Origin: an uncultured Clostridia bacterium
GTDB lineage: Bacteria > Bacillota > Clostridia > Christensenellales > Borkfalkiaceae
Length of the DNA stretch: 8,524 nucleotides
Assembly (NCBI GenBank): GCA_934249215.1
Contig: CAKQKN010000045.1
Location: 1 to 8,524, forward strand
Direction of reading: 5' to 3'
The first letter of the stretch is position 1. Each line of letters starts with the position of its first letter. Below the pieces are notes generated by a model. That model saw only the letters and a program-made list of their open reading frames with translations, was not told where the DNA came from and did not search any database. This document shows positions 1 to 7,355 of the stretch, in pieces. A program made the position numbers and the translations under genes.

Positions 1-853
1 TTTTCAACGTAGTCTACGACTTGCTTAACGGTAAGTTCCTTGCTTGCCGCAACGAAGCCGTTCAGCGTGATTCCGCTGTACATTTCGCCGAGCCCCGAAA
101 TCGCTTCTTTGACAACACCTTTCGCTTTTTCGTTGAACTTGATTTCGTTAACGATAGCGTTCGTTTCGTCCGCGATTTCATTCACCGTCGCTTCGTCGTT
201 GAACAGCGGATAGCTTACCTTGCCGCAAACGAGAGTGTTTGCGAAGTCGGCCGCTTTGCGGATAACTGCCGCTTGCTTCGATGCCGCTTTCGCCGCAACT
301 TCAGCCGCCGCGTTTATCACAACGTTAACGTCGAGATCCTTCGTATCGTTTACGAAATTCTTAAGTGCTTTATCCGTGTAAAGTCCCGCGAGTTGCGTAT
401 ACGCTTCGTCGAGAACTTTGTATTTAAGGTTAAGCGCGTCGGTTACGCCCTTGACCGCGAGAACAACCTTGTCGGTCTTGGCTTCGTCGATATTCGCTTT
501 CGTAATCGTTCCGCTTACGACTTCGTTCGTAAGGTCGCAAACCGCAACGACGACGTCGGTTACTTTCTTCTTGCCGTCGATTGCTTTCAGCGCAACTTTT
601 TCAACGTAGTCTACGACTTGCTTAACGGTAAGTTCCTTGCTTGCCGCAACGAAGCCGTTCAGCGTGATTCCGCTGTACAGTTCTCCAAGCCCCGAAATCG
701 CTTCTTTGACAACGCCTTTTGCTTTTTCGTTGAATTTGATTTCGTCAACGATCGCGTTCGTTTCGTCCGCGATTTCGTTTATCGTCGCTTCGTCGTTGAA
801 CAGCGGGTAACTGATCTTGCCGCAAACGAGAGTGTTGACAAGAGCCGCTGCTC
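1..853 (-). repeat. Near-identical 597-bp-offset duplication (199 residues, two repeat units)
   Basis: Bases 1-82 are identical to 598-679. The copies stay closely similar to about 256 and 853, differing mostly at third codon positions. The 597-bp offset is 199 codons, exactly two repeat units, so a two-unit block was duplicated in frame. The left copy is cut by the window edge, so the identical tract may be longer and more copies may follow. Confidence 0.85.
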
Positions 854-3800
854 TGTCAATAATCGCCTTGTCGCCGGCAAATCCTTTAACGATCGCAACG
901 CCGAGATCTACGACCTTTTCGACTTCTATGTTTTTAGTCGCGGACATAAGGTTCTCAAGCACTTCGTCGCCGTACAGCGCGCAAAGTTTGGCGAACACGT
1001 TGTCGATCGTGTCGTTATTCTTATAAAGATTGATTATCGCCTTGACGTCGTTTATCACGACAGCGATAGCCGTATTCCGGTTAACGCCGAATGCTTCGAC
1101 TTTACCCGAGAATACGTCGTTGACGAGCGTTTCGATCGCGGAGATAAGTCCTTTCCGGTCACCGACGAACGCTCTTACCGTCGCGCTTGCAAGCGATACA
1201 ATCTTATTGATTTCTATCGCTTTCGTCGCAGGTCCGATGTTTGCGAGTTTCTCGCTTCCGTAAAGGTCGGCAAGAGCCGCGAATACGTCGTCTATCTTTT
1301 CATTATCCTTATAAAGGTTAACGATCGCTTTGATATCGGCAACGAGTGTATCGATTGCGGTGTTTTGGTTAACGCCGAATGCTTCGACTTTGCCCGAGAA
1401 TACGTCGTTAACGAGCGTTTCGATCGCGGAGATAAGTCCTTTCCGGTCACCGACGAACGTTCTGACCGCCGAGCTTGCAAGAGTCACGACCTTATTGATT
1501 TCGATCGCTTTCGTCGCAGGTCCGATATTCGCAAGCTTTTCGCTTCCGTATAGGTCCTTGAGCGCTGCAAAGAATTCTTCCGTCTTTTCCGCCGCGACTT
1601 TCACGTCGACGATCGCTTTCACGTCGTCCACGAGGCAGTCGATCGCGGTGTTCCGGTTAACGCCGAAAGCGCTTACCGTACCCGAGAAAAGATCTTTCGC
1701 AAGAACCGCGCTCGCTCTGATGATCTTTTCGACATCTCCATCCGTAAGTTCCGCCGCAACGTTCGTTCCCGTTTCGATTACGGTCGCGATTTCGATCTTG
1801 CCCGTTTCATCGACGATCTTGCTTACGTGTACACCTTCATATCCGTCGGCGATCCCGTCAAGTCCCGCGTTGATCGCTTTTCCTATCCTATTATCGCCCG
1901 CGTATTTGGTCACGACGGCTTTCGCGAACATTGCGATGTCATCGGTCAAAAGGTAATCGTAGAACGTGCCCTTGAAGTCGTAACCTTTCGTCGCCACGGC
2001 ATAAACCGTTTCGTCAAACAGCACGTTAGCAAGCGCGTTTTCTTCGCCCTCGAACAGATACTTGCCGTCCTCTTCCGTATAGCCGACAGTCGTTGCGAGC
2101 AATTTTCCGATCGTGCGATCTTTGCCGATCGTTTTATCTATTATTGTAAGGAGAGTATCGTTTGCGAACAGATACAAAAGCGTACCCGTCACCGCCGCAA
2201 TCGAGCCGCCGACGATAAGTTCGACCGTCGTCGCCGCTTTCACGAGCCCTTCGAAATCGAACTCGATCGAGCCGATCGTTCCGCCGAGCCCGCCGCGCGC
2301 CAACGCGACTATCCTGTCGGTCACGGACTTAAGCGCGGTGATATGCGCCGTTATCGCTTCGAAACTGTCGATAACTGCCGACACTTCGAGCGCTTTGCTG
2401 TCCTCCGCGATAGAGCCGAGCGTGCTCATCGGATACAGCTTCTTCATTTCTTCGATAATCGTTTCAAAAGTCTGTCCGACAGTTGTTTCCGGTTTGACGT
2501 AATCGGTGAGTACCGTGTATGCCAGATCGCATGCTTCGGCTATGTACGCGCCTTTATTCGCGCCGATCGACGTCACTTTACCGTCAAGAACGTAGCACAA
2601 CAGATCTTCGACGTGCGTAACTTTTTCCTGCGCCGCCGCATCGTCCGTCGCCGAACGCCCGACTTCGCAAAGCTCGCTTACGAGCTTGGTTATTTCGATA
2701 TCTTTACTCTTTTCGACGAACGTTCTGATCGTCGCGTCGGCATAGAGTTCCGCGAACGCGTTGAGCATCGCCGAGATAATCGTTTCCGCAGTGCCGCCGA
2801 TCTTGAACGTAAGGAACGCGCTCTGCGTAAGGTCTGCGATGACCGCTATTTCGGCATCGCCGTCAAGTTTGATTCCTTCCTTAATATTGCCTTTCGCCAC
2901 GTACTGCGCAAGGTCGGAAATCGCATTGATGGTGTCGTCAGGCACCTTTTCCGTGGACTTCGCAACGTTTGCGACGTATCCGATATAGTCGTCGATTCCG
3001 ATCGTCTTGGTCTTTTCGACGAATTCTTTCAGAACGGCGGTTTCGTAAAGATTTCCGCCCTCGCAGATAATCGCCGTGAGAATGCTTCTCGCTTTCTCGT
3101 TTTTGACGAATTCCGCGACGAGATCGTAAACGTCGAACGCGAGCGCTCTGACGAGCGTGTTCTGATTAAACCCGAAATCGCCGAGCGTTCCGGAGAACAA
3201 ATCGTTGACGACGACCGAGGCACTCTTGACTTTGGATTCACTTTCGGGTGCCGCCGCGATTATAACGTCGGAAACGACCGTGACGAGTTCGTCTATCTTA
3301 ATATTTTTCGTCGCCGGTCCGAAGTTGCCGAGAACCTCTTTTCCGTAAAGTCCCGCAAGCCCGTCAAACGCGGTGTCCGAAATCTCTTTCGCCTTACCTT
3401 CGGGAATAAATACGTTTGCAACGTCCTTAACGTCGCCGACGAGTTTTTCGATCGGCAGATTCTGATTGAATCCGCAGTTACCTATCGTTCCGGAAATAAG
3501 GTCGCCCGCAAGTTCCGCGGTCGCGGTTACTGCGCTTCTTACCTTTTCGTTACTTTCGGGAATAGCCTTGAGCACTATGGCGTTGACCGCGAAAATAAGA
3601 TCTCTCACGTTGATGTCGAGCGTCGCCTGCTTGAATTCCTTGATTCTGCGAACGCCGTACAGCAAAGAAATCTCGTCCGCCGCCGTGTCAGTTATATTTC
3701 TGACTGTACCCTCGGGGATAAACTCGCAAACGAGCGAATATACGTCCTCGATGAGTTTCTTGATTTCGGTAGTTTCGTTGATCCTGACGCCCGAAAGAGT

Positions 3801-6695
3801 TCCTTCGAACAGATCGTTGACGACGAGCGTCGCCTTGTCGACGACGGTTTCGCTTTCGGGAGCGGCGACCTTAACTATATCGGTAACGTAACCGATAATG
3901 CTTTCGAGCGAGATGTTCTTGCTCGCCGGTCCGAAGTTGCCGAGAACCTCTTTTCCGTAAAGTCCCGCAAGCCCGTCGAACGCGGTGTCCGAAATCTCTT
4001 TCGCCTTGCCTTCGGGAATAAATACGTTCGCAATATCCTTAACGTCGCCGATGAGTTTTTCGATCGGCAGATTCTGATTGAATCCGCAATCGGAAATCTT
4101 ACCGGATATGAGATCTCCCGCAAGTTCCGCAACGCTATTTATAACGCTTTCGATTTCATTCTTGTCGTCGGGTACCGCTTCGAGCGCTATATCCCTGACG
4201 GCAAACACGACTTCTCTCACGTCGATGTCGAGCGTCGCCTGTTTGAATTCCTTGATTCTGCGAATGCCGTACAGAGCCGCGTATTCTTCGATCGTCTTGC
4301 CGAGAATCCTCTTAAAGTCGCCCTCGGGAATGAAATCCGCAACGAACGAATACGAATCCTCGATAAGTTTTCTGATTTCCGTCGTTTCGTTAACCTTGAC
4401 GCCGCCCTTGACGTCGCCTTCGAACAGGTCGTTGACGATAACGGTCGCTTTGTCTACAGCCGTTTCGCTTTCGGGGAAGATAAGTCCGACGACTTCGCCG
4501 ACCGCGTTGACGAGGCTTTCGAACTGAACGGCGGACGGATCTACTTTCGTATCCTTAAGCGTTCCGTCGAGCATGTCGCACGCAATATCCTCAATCGCGG
4601 AAGTGATTCCGTCGATGTCGCCCTTATATCCCGATTTCTTCGCGATAAAGCGGGTGAGCGCCCCCGCAATGCGGACGTAATCGTCCACGTTTTTGGCGAG
4701 CAGTTCGTTGCCGCCGCCGTAAATGTCTTTGACAAATCCCGCAATCGAAGTCGACAAAAGATCGGAAACCGCGCCGTCTGCCTGCGCTTCCCAGACGTAT
4801 CTGCCGTTGCCTTCGTCGTCGGTTATGTAAGAAAGTTCTTCGACGGTTTCGCCGAGCCAGGTCACGATTACGTCGGCAAGGTCGCCGAGCATGACTTTTT
4901 CGAGCATCGCGTAGGAATCGAACGGGTCGTTCTTGTCGAGGAGCCCGCCCGCAACGTCCGCGAGCTTACAATCGAAGAGTTCGGAAATTTCGACGGAAAG
5001 ATATTTCTTTTCGCCGTTGTTTTCTTTGTAATATCTGCCGTTTTTGTCATCGTACTCGAAGCCCATAAACGCGGAGAATACTTCGCCGACGCGGGTTTCG
5101 GGCAACAACGAATTTATGATTTCTTTCACCGAATAGTCGGAAGAAAGGACGTCGAATATGTTATTGAATGAGAAATCGAGAACGAGGGCGAGGACTTTGT
5201 CGTCCGTTTTCCATGTGCCGTCGGCGTTCTTTTCCGTGCCGATGATATCGCCGATCGAAATGTTCCCGAGGGCATTACGGAACGCTTCGAGCACGGACTC
5301 GAACGTATAGTTCTCTTTTACGAAGTCGGAAACCTTGAGATTGAAGAGTGCCTCGATAAGCGCGTTCGTTTCGGTGGGTTCATTTCCGGGCGCGAAAATA
5401 AGTTCGCCGAGCGTTCTGTCGCCGAGAGAAGAAGCGAGGTTGTTTATGAGCGACTTGACGAAAAGATTCGCGTCGAAAGTCTTGCCCTGATCTTTGAGCA
5501 GTTCGCTTATCTGAAGTCCGGAAATAGCGTCGAGCAGCGGAATATCCCCTTCTTTGACACCCGCCATATCGAGAACCATTCCGACGCTGAGATCGCCGAC
5601 GAGATCGCGGATCATCGCAAACGTACCCTCGTCGTTAAAGACGGAGCTTACGTTGAGATTCGCGAGCATCTGAAGCATATCTTTCGCGGGTTCGCCGTTC
5701 TTGTCCGTCCAGATGCCGTCGCCGTCCTCGTCGTCGAGCCCGAACAGATATCCGAGTTTGACGCCGCCGAGAACTTTGGCGTAATAGAATTCATACCCGC
5801 CGTCCGCGTTCTTGACGAAAAGATCGGAAAGACGCGCGCCGCCGAGGAATTTGGCGTAAGACGAAACTTTCTCGCCTACGTCTTGCGAAATGGTGGACGC
5901 AACGGCAGTAAGAATTTCTTCGAGCGGCATTTCCGCAACGGACGAGAGGCTTCCTTCCATCAACTCGTTCATTATGTCTTCGCCGCTTATGATCTTGTTT
6001 ATGATGCCGAACGAAACGTTCCCCACGATTTTGAGCACGGGAAGTTTCTGCGCTTCCTCGGAGTCCGAAAGCACGTAATTGAACGTATGCGTTTCTTCGT
6101 CGTATTCGCAATCGAAATACGCGGGAAGAACGGCACCTACGCGGAGATTCTTGATCGCTTTAAGCAGCCCCGTTTCCTTGGTCAGCTCGTCGCTTTCGAA
6201 AAGCTCCATAAGCGTGTAATCGCCGAGTTTTTCCTGCGCCTCGGGCGATAAAATGTCCTTAAGACGTTTTCCGGTCAGCGACGGCAGGAAATTATACAGC
6301 GCGCGGAGCTTGACTTCGCCGAGCAACGCCGGAATACCGTCCTTTACACTGAAAAGGGAAATGGCGGTCAGTGCTTCCCAGTTCGACCCGGTTTTATCGA
6401 TATTCTCGATACCCAGTTTTTTGAGTACCCCCTCGAGATCGAGCCCGTATTCGGCTTCGAGCCTTGCGAGCGTATACTTGTCGGGATCGTTAAGCGCGCC
6501 GTTCAATAAAACCATCAGGTCCTCAATCGACTGATCGCGTAAATCGCCGAACGCGGGATCGTCGGATACGATTCCGATCGGCTTGACGTTTTTGTACGCC
6601 CAGTACGCGCCGCCAACCATCGAGCCGGCCGCAGCAGCGATGGTGAACACCATTCCGAGTACGAATGCCAATACTCTGCTAAGCAAGTTTCCCAT
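1..6695 (-). CDS. Giant membrane-anchored repeat protein of unknown function (3' end beyond window)
   Basis: I do not recognise this gene. Read on the minus strand, the frame is open for 2231 codons from the ATG at 6695 and leaves the window without a stop, so the C-terminus is missing. The start is fixed by AAGGAG eight bases upstream and a strong promoter. The protein begins MGNLLSR, then a hydrophobic segment at residues 8-34, which suggests a signal anchor with the rest outside the membrane. Residues about 40-650 are irregular modules with motifs such as LGDLSVGMVL, LGNISIGDII and VGNVSFGII, broken by acidic-aromatic inserts (D-x-NG-x-Y/W). From about residue 800 the protein is an array of about 100-residue units rich in Ala, Val, Ile, Asp, Glu and Lys, with a helical look. 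No enzyme motif and no LPxTG or SLH signature is visible, but the C-terminus is not seen. A long surface or envelope-spanning structural protein or adhesin is inference. Reading frame very sure, function unknown. Confidence 0.9.
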   Translation of the reverse strand, partial: MGNLLSRVLAFVLGMVFTIAAAAGSMVGGAYWAYKNVKPIGIVSDDPAFGDLRDQSIEDLMVLLNGALNDPDKYTLARLEAEYGLDLEGVLKKLGIENIDKTGSNWEALTAISLFSVKDGIPALLGEVKLRALYNFLPSLTGKRLKDILSPEAQEKLGDYTLMELFESDELTKETGLLKAIKNLRVGAVLPAYFDCEYDEETHTFNYVLSDSEEAQKLPVLKIVGNVSFGIINKIISGEDIMNELMEGSLSSVAEMPLEEILTAVASTISQDVGEKVSSYAKFLGGARLSDLFVKNADGGYEFYYAKVLGGVKLGYLFGLDDEDGDGIWTDKNGEPAKDMLQMLANLNVSSVFNDEGTFAMIRDLVGDLSVGMVLDMAGVKEGDIPLLDAISGLQISELLKDQGKTFDANLFVKSLINNLASSLGDRTLGELIFAPGNEPTETNALIEALFNLKVSDFVKENYTFESVLEAFRNALGNISIGDIIGTEKNADGTWKTDDKVLALVLDFSFNNIFDVLSSDYSVKEIINSLLPETRVGEVFSAFMGFEYDDKNGRYYKENNGEKKYLSVEISELFDCKLADVAGGLLDKNDPFDSYAMLEKVMLGDLADVIVTWLGETVEELSYITDDEGNGRYVWEAQADGAVSDLLSTSIAGFVKDIYGGGNELLAKNVDDYVRIAGALTRFIAKKSGYKGDIDGITSAIEDIACDMLDGTLKDTKVDPSAVQFESLVNAVGEVVGLIFPESETAVDKATVIVNDLFEGDVKGGVKVNETTEIRKLIEDSYSFVADFIPEGDFKRILGKTIEEYAALYGIRRIKEFKQATLDIDVREVVFAVRDIALEAVPDDKNEIESVINSVAELAGDLISGKISDCGFNQNLPIEKLIGDVKDIANVFIPEGKAKEISDTAFDGLAGLYGKEVLGNFGPASKNISLESIIGYVTDIVKVAAPESETVVDKATLVVNDLFEGTLSGVRINETTEIKKLIEDVYSLVCEFIPEGTVRNITDTAADEISLLYGVRRIKEFKQATLDINVRDLIFAVNAIVLKAIPESNEKVRSAVTATAELAGDLISGTIGNCGFNQNLPIEKLVGDVKDVANVFIPEGKAKEISDTAFDGLAGLYGKEVLGNFGPATKNIKIDELVTVVSDVIIAAAPESESKVKSASVVVNDLFSGTLGDFGFNQNTLVRALAFDVYDLVAEFVKNEKARSILTAIICEGGNLYETAVLKEFVEKTKTIGIDDYIGYVANVAKSTEKVPDDTINAISDLAQYVAKGNIKEGIKLDGDAEIAVIADLTQSAFLTFKIGGTAETIISAMLNAFAELYADATIRTFVEKSKDIEITKLVSELCEVGRSATDDAAAQEKVTHVEDLLCYVLDGKVTSIGANKGAYIAEACDLAYTVLTDYVKPETTVGQTFETIIEEMKKLYPMSTLGSIAEDSKALEVSAVIDSFEAITAHITALKSVTDRIVALARGGLGGTIGSIEFDFEGLVKAATTVELIVGGSIAAVTGTLLYLFANDTLLTIIDKTIGKDRTIGKLLATTVGYTEEDGKYLFEGEENALANVLFDETVYAVATKGYDFKGTFYDYLLTDDIAMFAKAVVTKYAGDNRIGKAINAGLDGIADGYEGVHVSKIVDETGKIEIATVIETGTNVAAELTDGDVEKIIRASAVLAKDLFSGTVSAFGVNRNTAIDCLVDDVKAIVDVKVAAEKTEEFFAALKDLYGSEKLANIGPATKAIEINKVVTLASSAVRTFVGDRKGLISAIETLVNDVFSGKVEAFGVNQNTAIDTLVADIKAIVNLYKDNEKIDDVFAALADLYGSEKLANIGPATKAIEINKIVSLASATVRAFVGDRKGLISAIETLVNDVFSGKVEAFGVNRNTAIAVVINDVKAIINLYKNNDTIDNVFAKLCALYGDEVLENLMSATKNIEVEKVVDLGVAIVKGFAGDKAIIDRAAALVNTLVCGKISYPLFNDEATINEIADETNAIVDEIKFNEKAKGVVKEAISGLGELYSGITLNGFVAASKELTVKQVVDYVEKVALKAIDGKKKVTDVVVAVCDLTNEVVSGTITKANIDEAKTDKVVLAVKGVTDALNLKYKVLDEAYTQLAGLYTDKALKNFVNDTKDLDVNVVINAAAEVAAKAASKQAAVIRKAADFANTLVCGKVSYPLFNDEATVNEIADETNAIVNEIKFNEKAKGVVKEAISGLGEMYSGITLNGFVAASKELTVKQVVDYVE
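1029..1553 (-). repeat. Tandem 288-bp duplication (96 residues, one repeat unit)
   Basis: Bases 1029-1265 closely match 1317-1553 at an offset of 288 bp, one 96-residue unit. Both copies encode the VNDVFSGKVEAFGVN and YGSEKLANIGPATKAIEIN segments, with long identical DNA tracts around the GDRKGLISAIETLV coding segment. This is a single-unit in-frame duplication, unlike the two-unit blocks elsewhere in the gene. Confidence 0.8.
3311..4482 (-). repeat. 612-bp-offset duplication (204 residues, A-B-A'-B' order)
   Basis: Bases 3311-3870 resemble 3923-4482 at a constant offset of 612 bp (204 codons, two units). Identity is strongest at 3311-3480 against 3923-4092 (coding GKEVLGNFGPA and FIPEGKAKEISDTAFDGLAG) and at 3598-3665 against 4210-4277 (coding GVRRIKEFKQATLDI or its GIRRIKEF variant). 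It is weaker between. The order is therefore A-B-A'-B', a duplicated pair of dissimilar units. Confidence 0.8.
6594..6674 (-). other. N-terminal hydrophobic segment (signal anchor or signal peptide)
   Basis: Residues 8-34 of the giant protein form an unbroken hydrophobic stretch (VLAFVLGMVFTI, then AAAAGSMVGG, then AYWAY). It follows a short N-terminus with one Arg and is followed by Lys35 and Lys38. At about 26 residues it is longer than a typical cleaved signal peptide, so a membrane anchor is preferred. The AAAAG stretch could still offer a signal peptidase site. Confidence 0.75.
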
Positions 6696-6703
6696 TCTGT
6701 CAT

Positions 6704-6709
6704 CTCCTT
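6704..6709 (-). promoter_or_regulatory. Ribosome binding site of the giant repeat protein gene
   Basis: The minus strand reads AAGGAG here, with 8 bases to the ATG at 6695. It decides the start: the ATG at 6703, in another frame, overlaps this site and opens only a 62-codon frame. Confidence 0.9.
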
Positions 6710-6712
6710 TTG

Positions 6713-6738
6713 GGTTTACCGCAAGCGGATTACGAACC
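6713..6738 (-). other. Possible small hairpin in the leader of the giant gene
   Basis: GGTT (6713-6716) pairs with AACC (6735-6738), enclosing CCG (6719-6721) paired with CGG (6726-6728). It ends four bases from the ribosome binding site and overlaps a second GGAGG-like stretch (6737-6741). The stem is short and a regulatory role is speculative. Confidence 0.2.
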
Positions 6739-6765
6739 TCCGTCGCGACTTGTAAGGATAGATTT

Positions 6766-6794
6766 ATTATATAATTAATACAAAAACTTGTCAA
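6766..6794 (-). promoter_or_regulatory. Sigma-A-type promoter of the giant repeat protein gene
   Basis: On the minus strand a perfect -35 TTGACA (6789-6794) and a perfect -10 TATAAT (6766-6771) are separated by exactly 17 bases. An A/T-rich stretch (6801-6832) lies just upstream of the -35 box and could act as an UP element. The predicted start of transcription is near 6759, giving a leader of about 64 bases. This is consensus-strength, so the giant gene is probably well expressed. Confidence 0.9.
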
Positions 6795-7139
6795 CGGCTA
6801 CATAAAAAAAATTATCTCATATTATAAATTTTTCGCCGTTTTCACAAAAGAACCACGAAAAAAACATAACGCTCGGGCAAGACCGCGAATCGCTCCGTCC
6901 GAGCACCCGATTCAATCGTGCCGAGCCGCAGATCCGAAACGCCGAAAAACGACGCATAGCCCGCGTTTTCCGATCCGCCGAAACGAAAAAAGAAAAGGCA
7001 TATCCGGGACGTATACGGGCGCCGAAAAGCATATTTTACGGCGTAAATCGTCCAACATTTTCGTCTCATATCGGACGAGGAGCCCTTCGTTTTCGTTCGC
7101 CACAGGAAAAGTTTTCGACAAAAAAAACGGACAAAGAAT
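6795..7139. other. Intergenic stretch with no gene seen
   Basis: Apart from the A/T-rich block next to the minus-strand promoter I see nothing I can name. Short minus-strand open frames here (between about 6817 and 7202) lack a convincing ribosome binding site, overlap one another in different frames, and encode Arg/Phe-rich sequence of no recognisable family. Confidence 0.6.
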
Positions 7140-7222
7140 GCGGTTTTTACTCAAAACGGGGGATATAGGTCGATTATCGACACTTTGAGAAAGTACCGCC
7201 ACACCCCGAAAAACGGGTTTTT
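7140..7222 (+). other. Candidate structured element with terminator-like tail
   Basis: Three nested stems can form: GCGGT (7140-7144) with ACCGC (7195-7199), CTCAAA (7150-7155) with TTTGAG (7184-7189), and GTCGA (7169-7173) with TCGAC (7177-7181). Directly after comes CCCG-AAAAA-CGGG (7205-7217) followed by TTTTT (7218-7222), which resembles a weak intrinsic terminator. CCCCG (7204-7208) could instead pair with CGGGG (7157-7161), giving a mutually exclusive alternative. No good plus-strand promoter is visible upstream, and the kinase promoter lies downstream, so this may be a chance structure. Confidence 0.35.
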
Positions 7223-7263
7223 AGGCATAAAACGTGCGAATTGCCGAAAAACTGTCAAATCGT

Positions 7264-7292
7264 TTGATTTTTATCCGTTAAAAGTGTATAAT
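7264..7292 (+). promoter_or_regulatory. Sigma-A-type promoter of the lipid kinase gene
   Basis: A perfect -10 TATAAT (7287-7292) follows a TTGATT -35 box (7264-7269, four of six matches to TTGACA) with a 17-base spacer. Transcription would begin near 7299, leaving a leader of about 57 bases before the ATG at 7356. It also argues against a start codon further upstream. Confidence 0.8.
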
Positions 7293-7344
7293 GACCTTCG
7301 GAACTTTAATCTGCGACGTTTTGCGCGCCGATTGAAAAAACGAC

Positions 7345-7348
7345 GGAG
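7345..7348 (+). promoter_or_regulatory. Ribosome binding site of the lipid kinase gene
   Basis: GGAG lies 7 bases before the ATG at 7356. It supports this start over the in-frame ATG at 7185, which lies upstream of the promoter. Confidence 0.8.
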
Positions 7349-7355
7349 AAAAACG

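Larger units (their letters stand above)
1..4290 (-). repeat. Array of ~100-residue protein repeats in the giant CDS
   Basis: An aromatic anchor, usually in L-Y-G/S/T, recurs at residues 809, 913, 1013, 1117, 1217, 1318, 1421, 1619, 1716, 1812, 1908, 2007, 2106 and 2206. Spacings are 96-104 residues. The one gap of 198 residues (1421 to 1619) fits two units, one of them degenerate. A typical unit reads LYG-x5-L-x2-(F/I)-x3-(T/S)K-x-(I/L)-x-(I/V)-x2-(I/V)(I/V). Next comes a helix ending in (V/L)NDLFSG or TLVCGK, then a G-x-N/F-N-x5 turn, then another helix (D-V-K-A-I-V-type). An IYG at residue 659 may be a distant outlier. The pattern suggests an elongated helical array. The fold is inferred. 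Confidence 0.8.

Noticed and set aside
21..1553. 510-codon plus-strand open frame
   Set aside because: It lies antisense to the giant gene in the same codon register. Its Arg/Phe/Asp-rich translation resembles no protein family, and its internal repeats merely mirror those of the real gene.
1827..5171. 1114-codon plus-strand open frame
   Set aside because: Same antisense mirror effect. It has no promoter or ribosome binding site that I can see and an implausible composition. The opposite strand has a complete expression signal and a coherent repeat protein.
6817..7202. Overlapping short minus-strand open frames (71, 75 and 96 codons)
   Set aside because: They overlap each other in different frames, have no convincing ribosome binding site, and encode Arg/Phe-rich sequence without recognisable features.
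7185..7355. In-frame N-terminal extension of the lipid kinase from the ATG at 7185
   Set aside because: The extension precedes the TATAAT promoter at 7287-7292 and is strongly basic. The family begins right at the MIDFVINEKAG segment, which has its own GGAG site.
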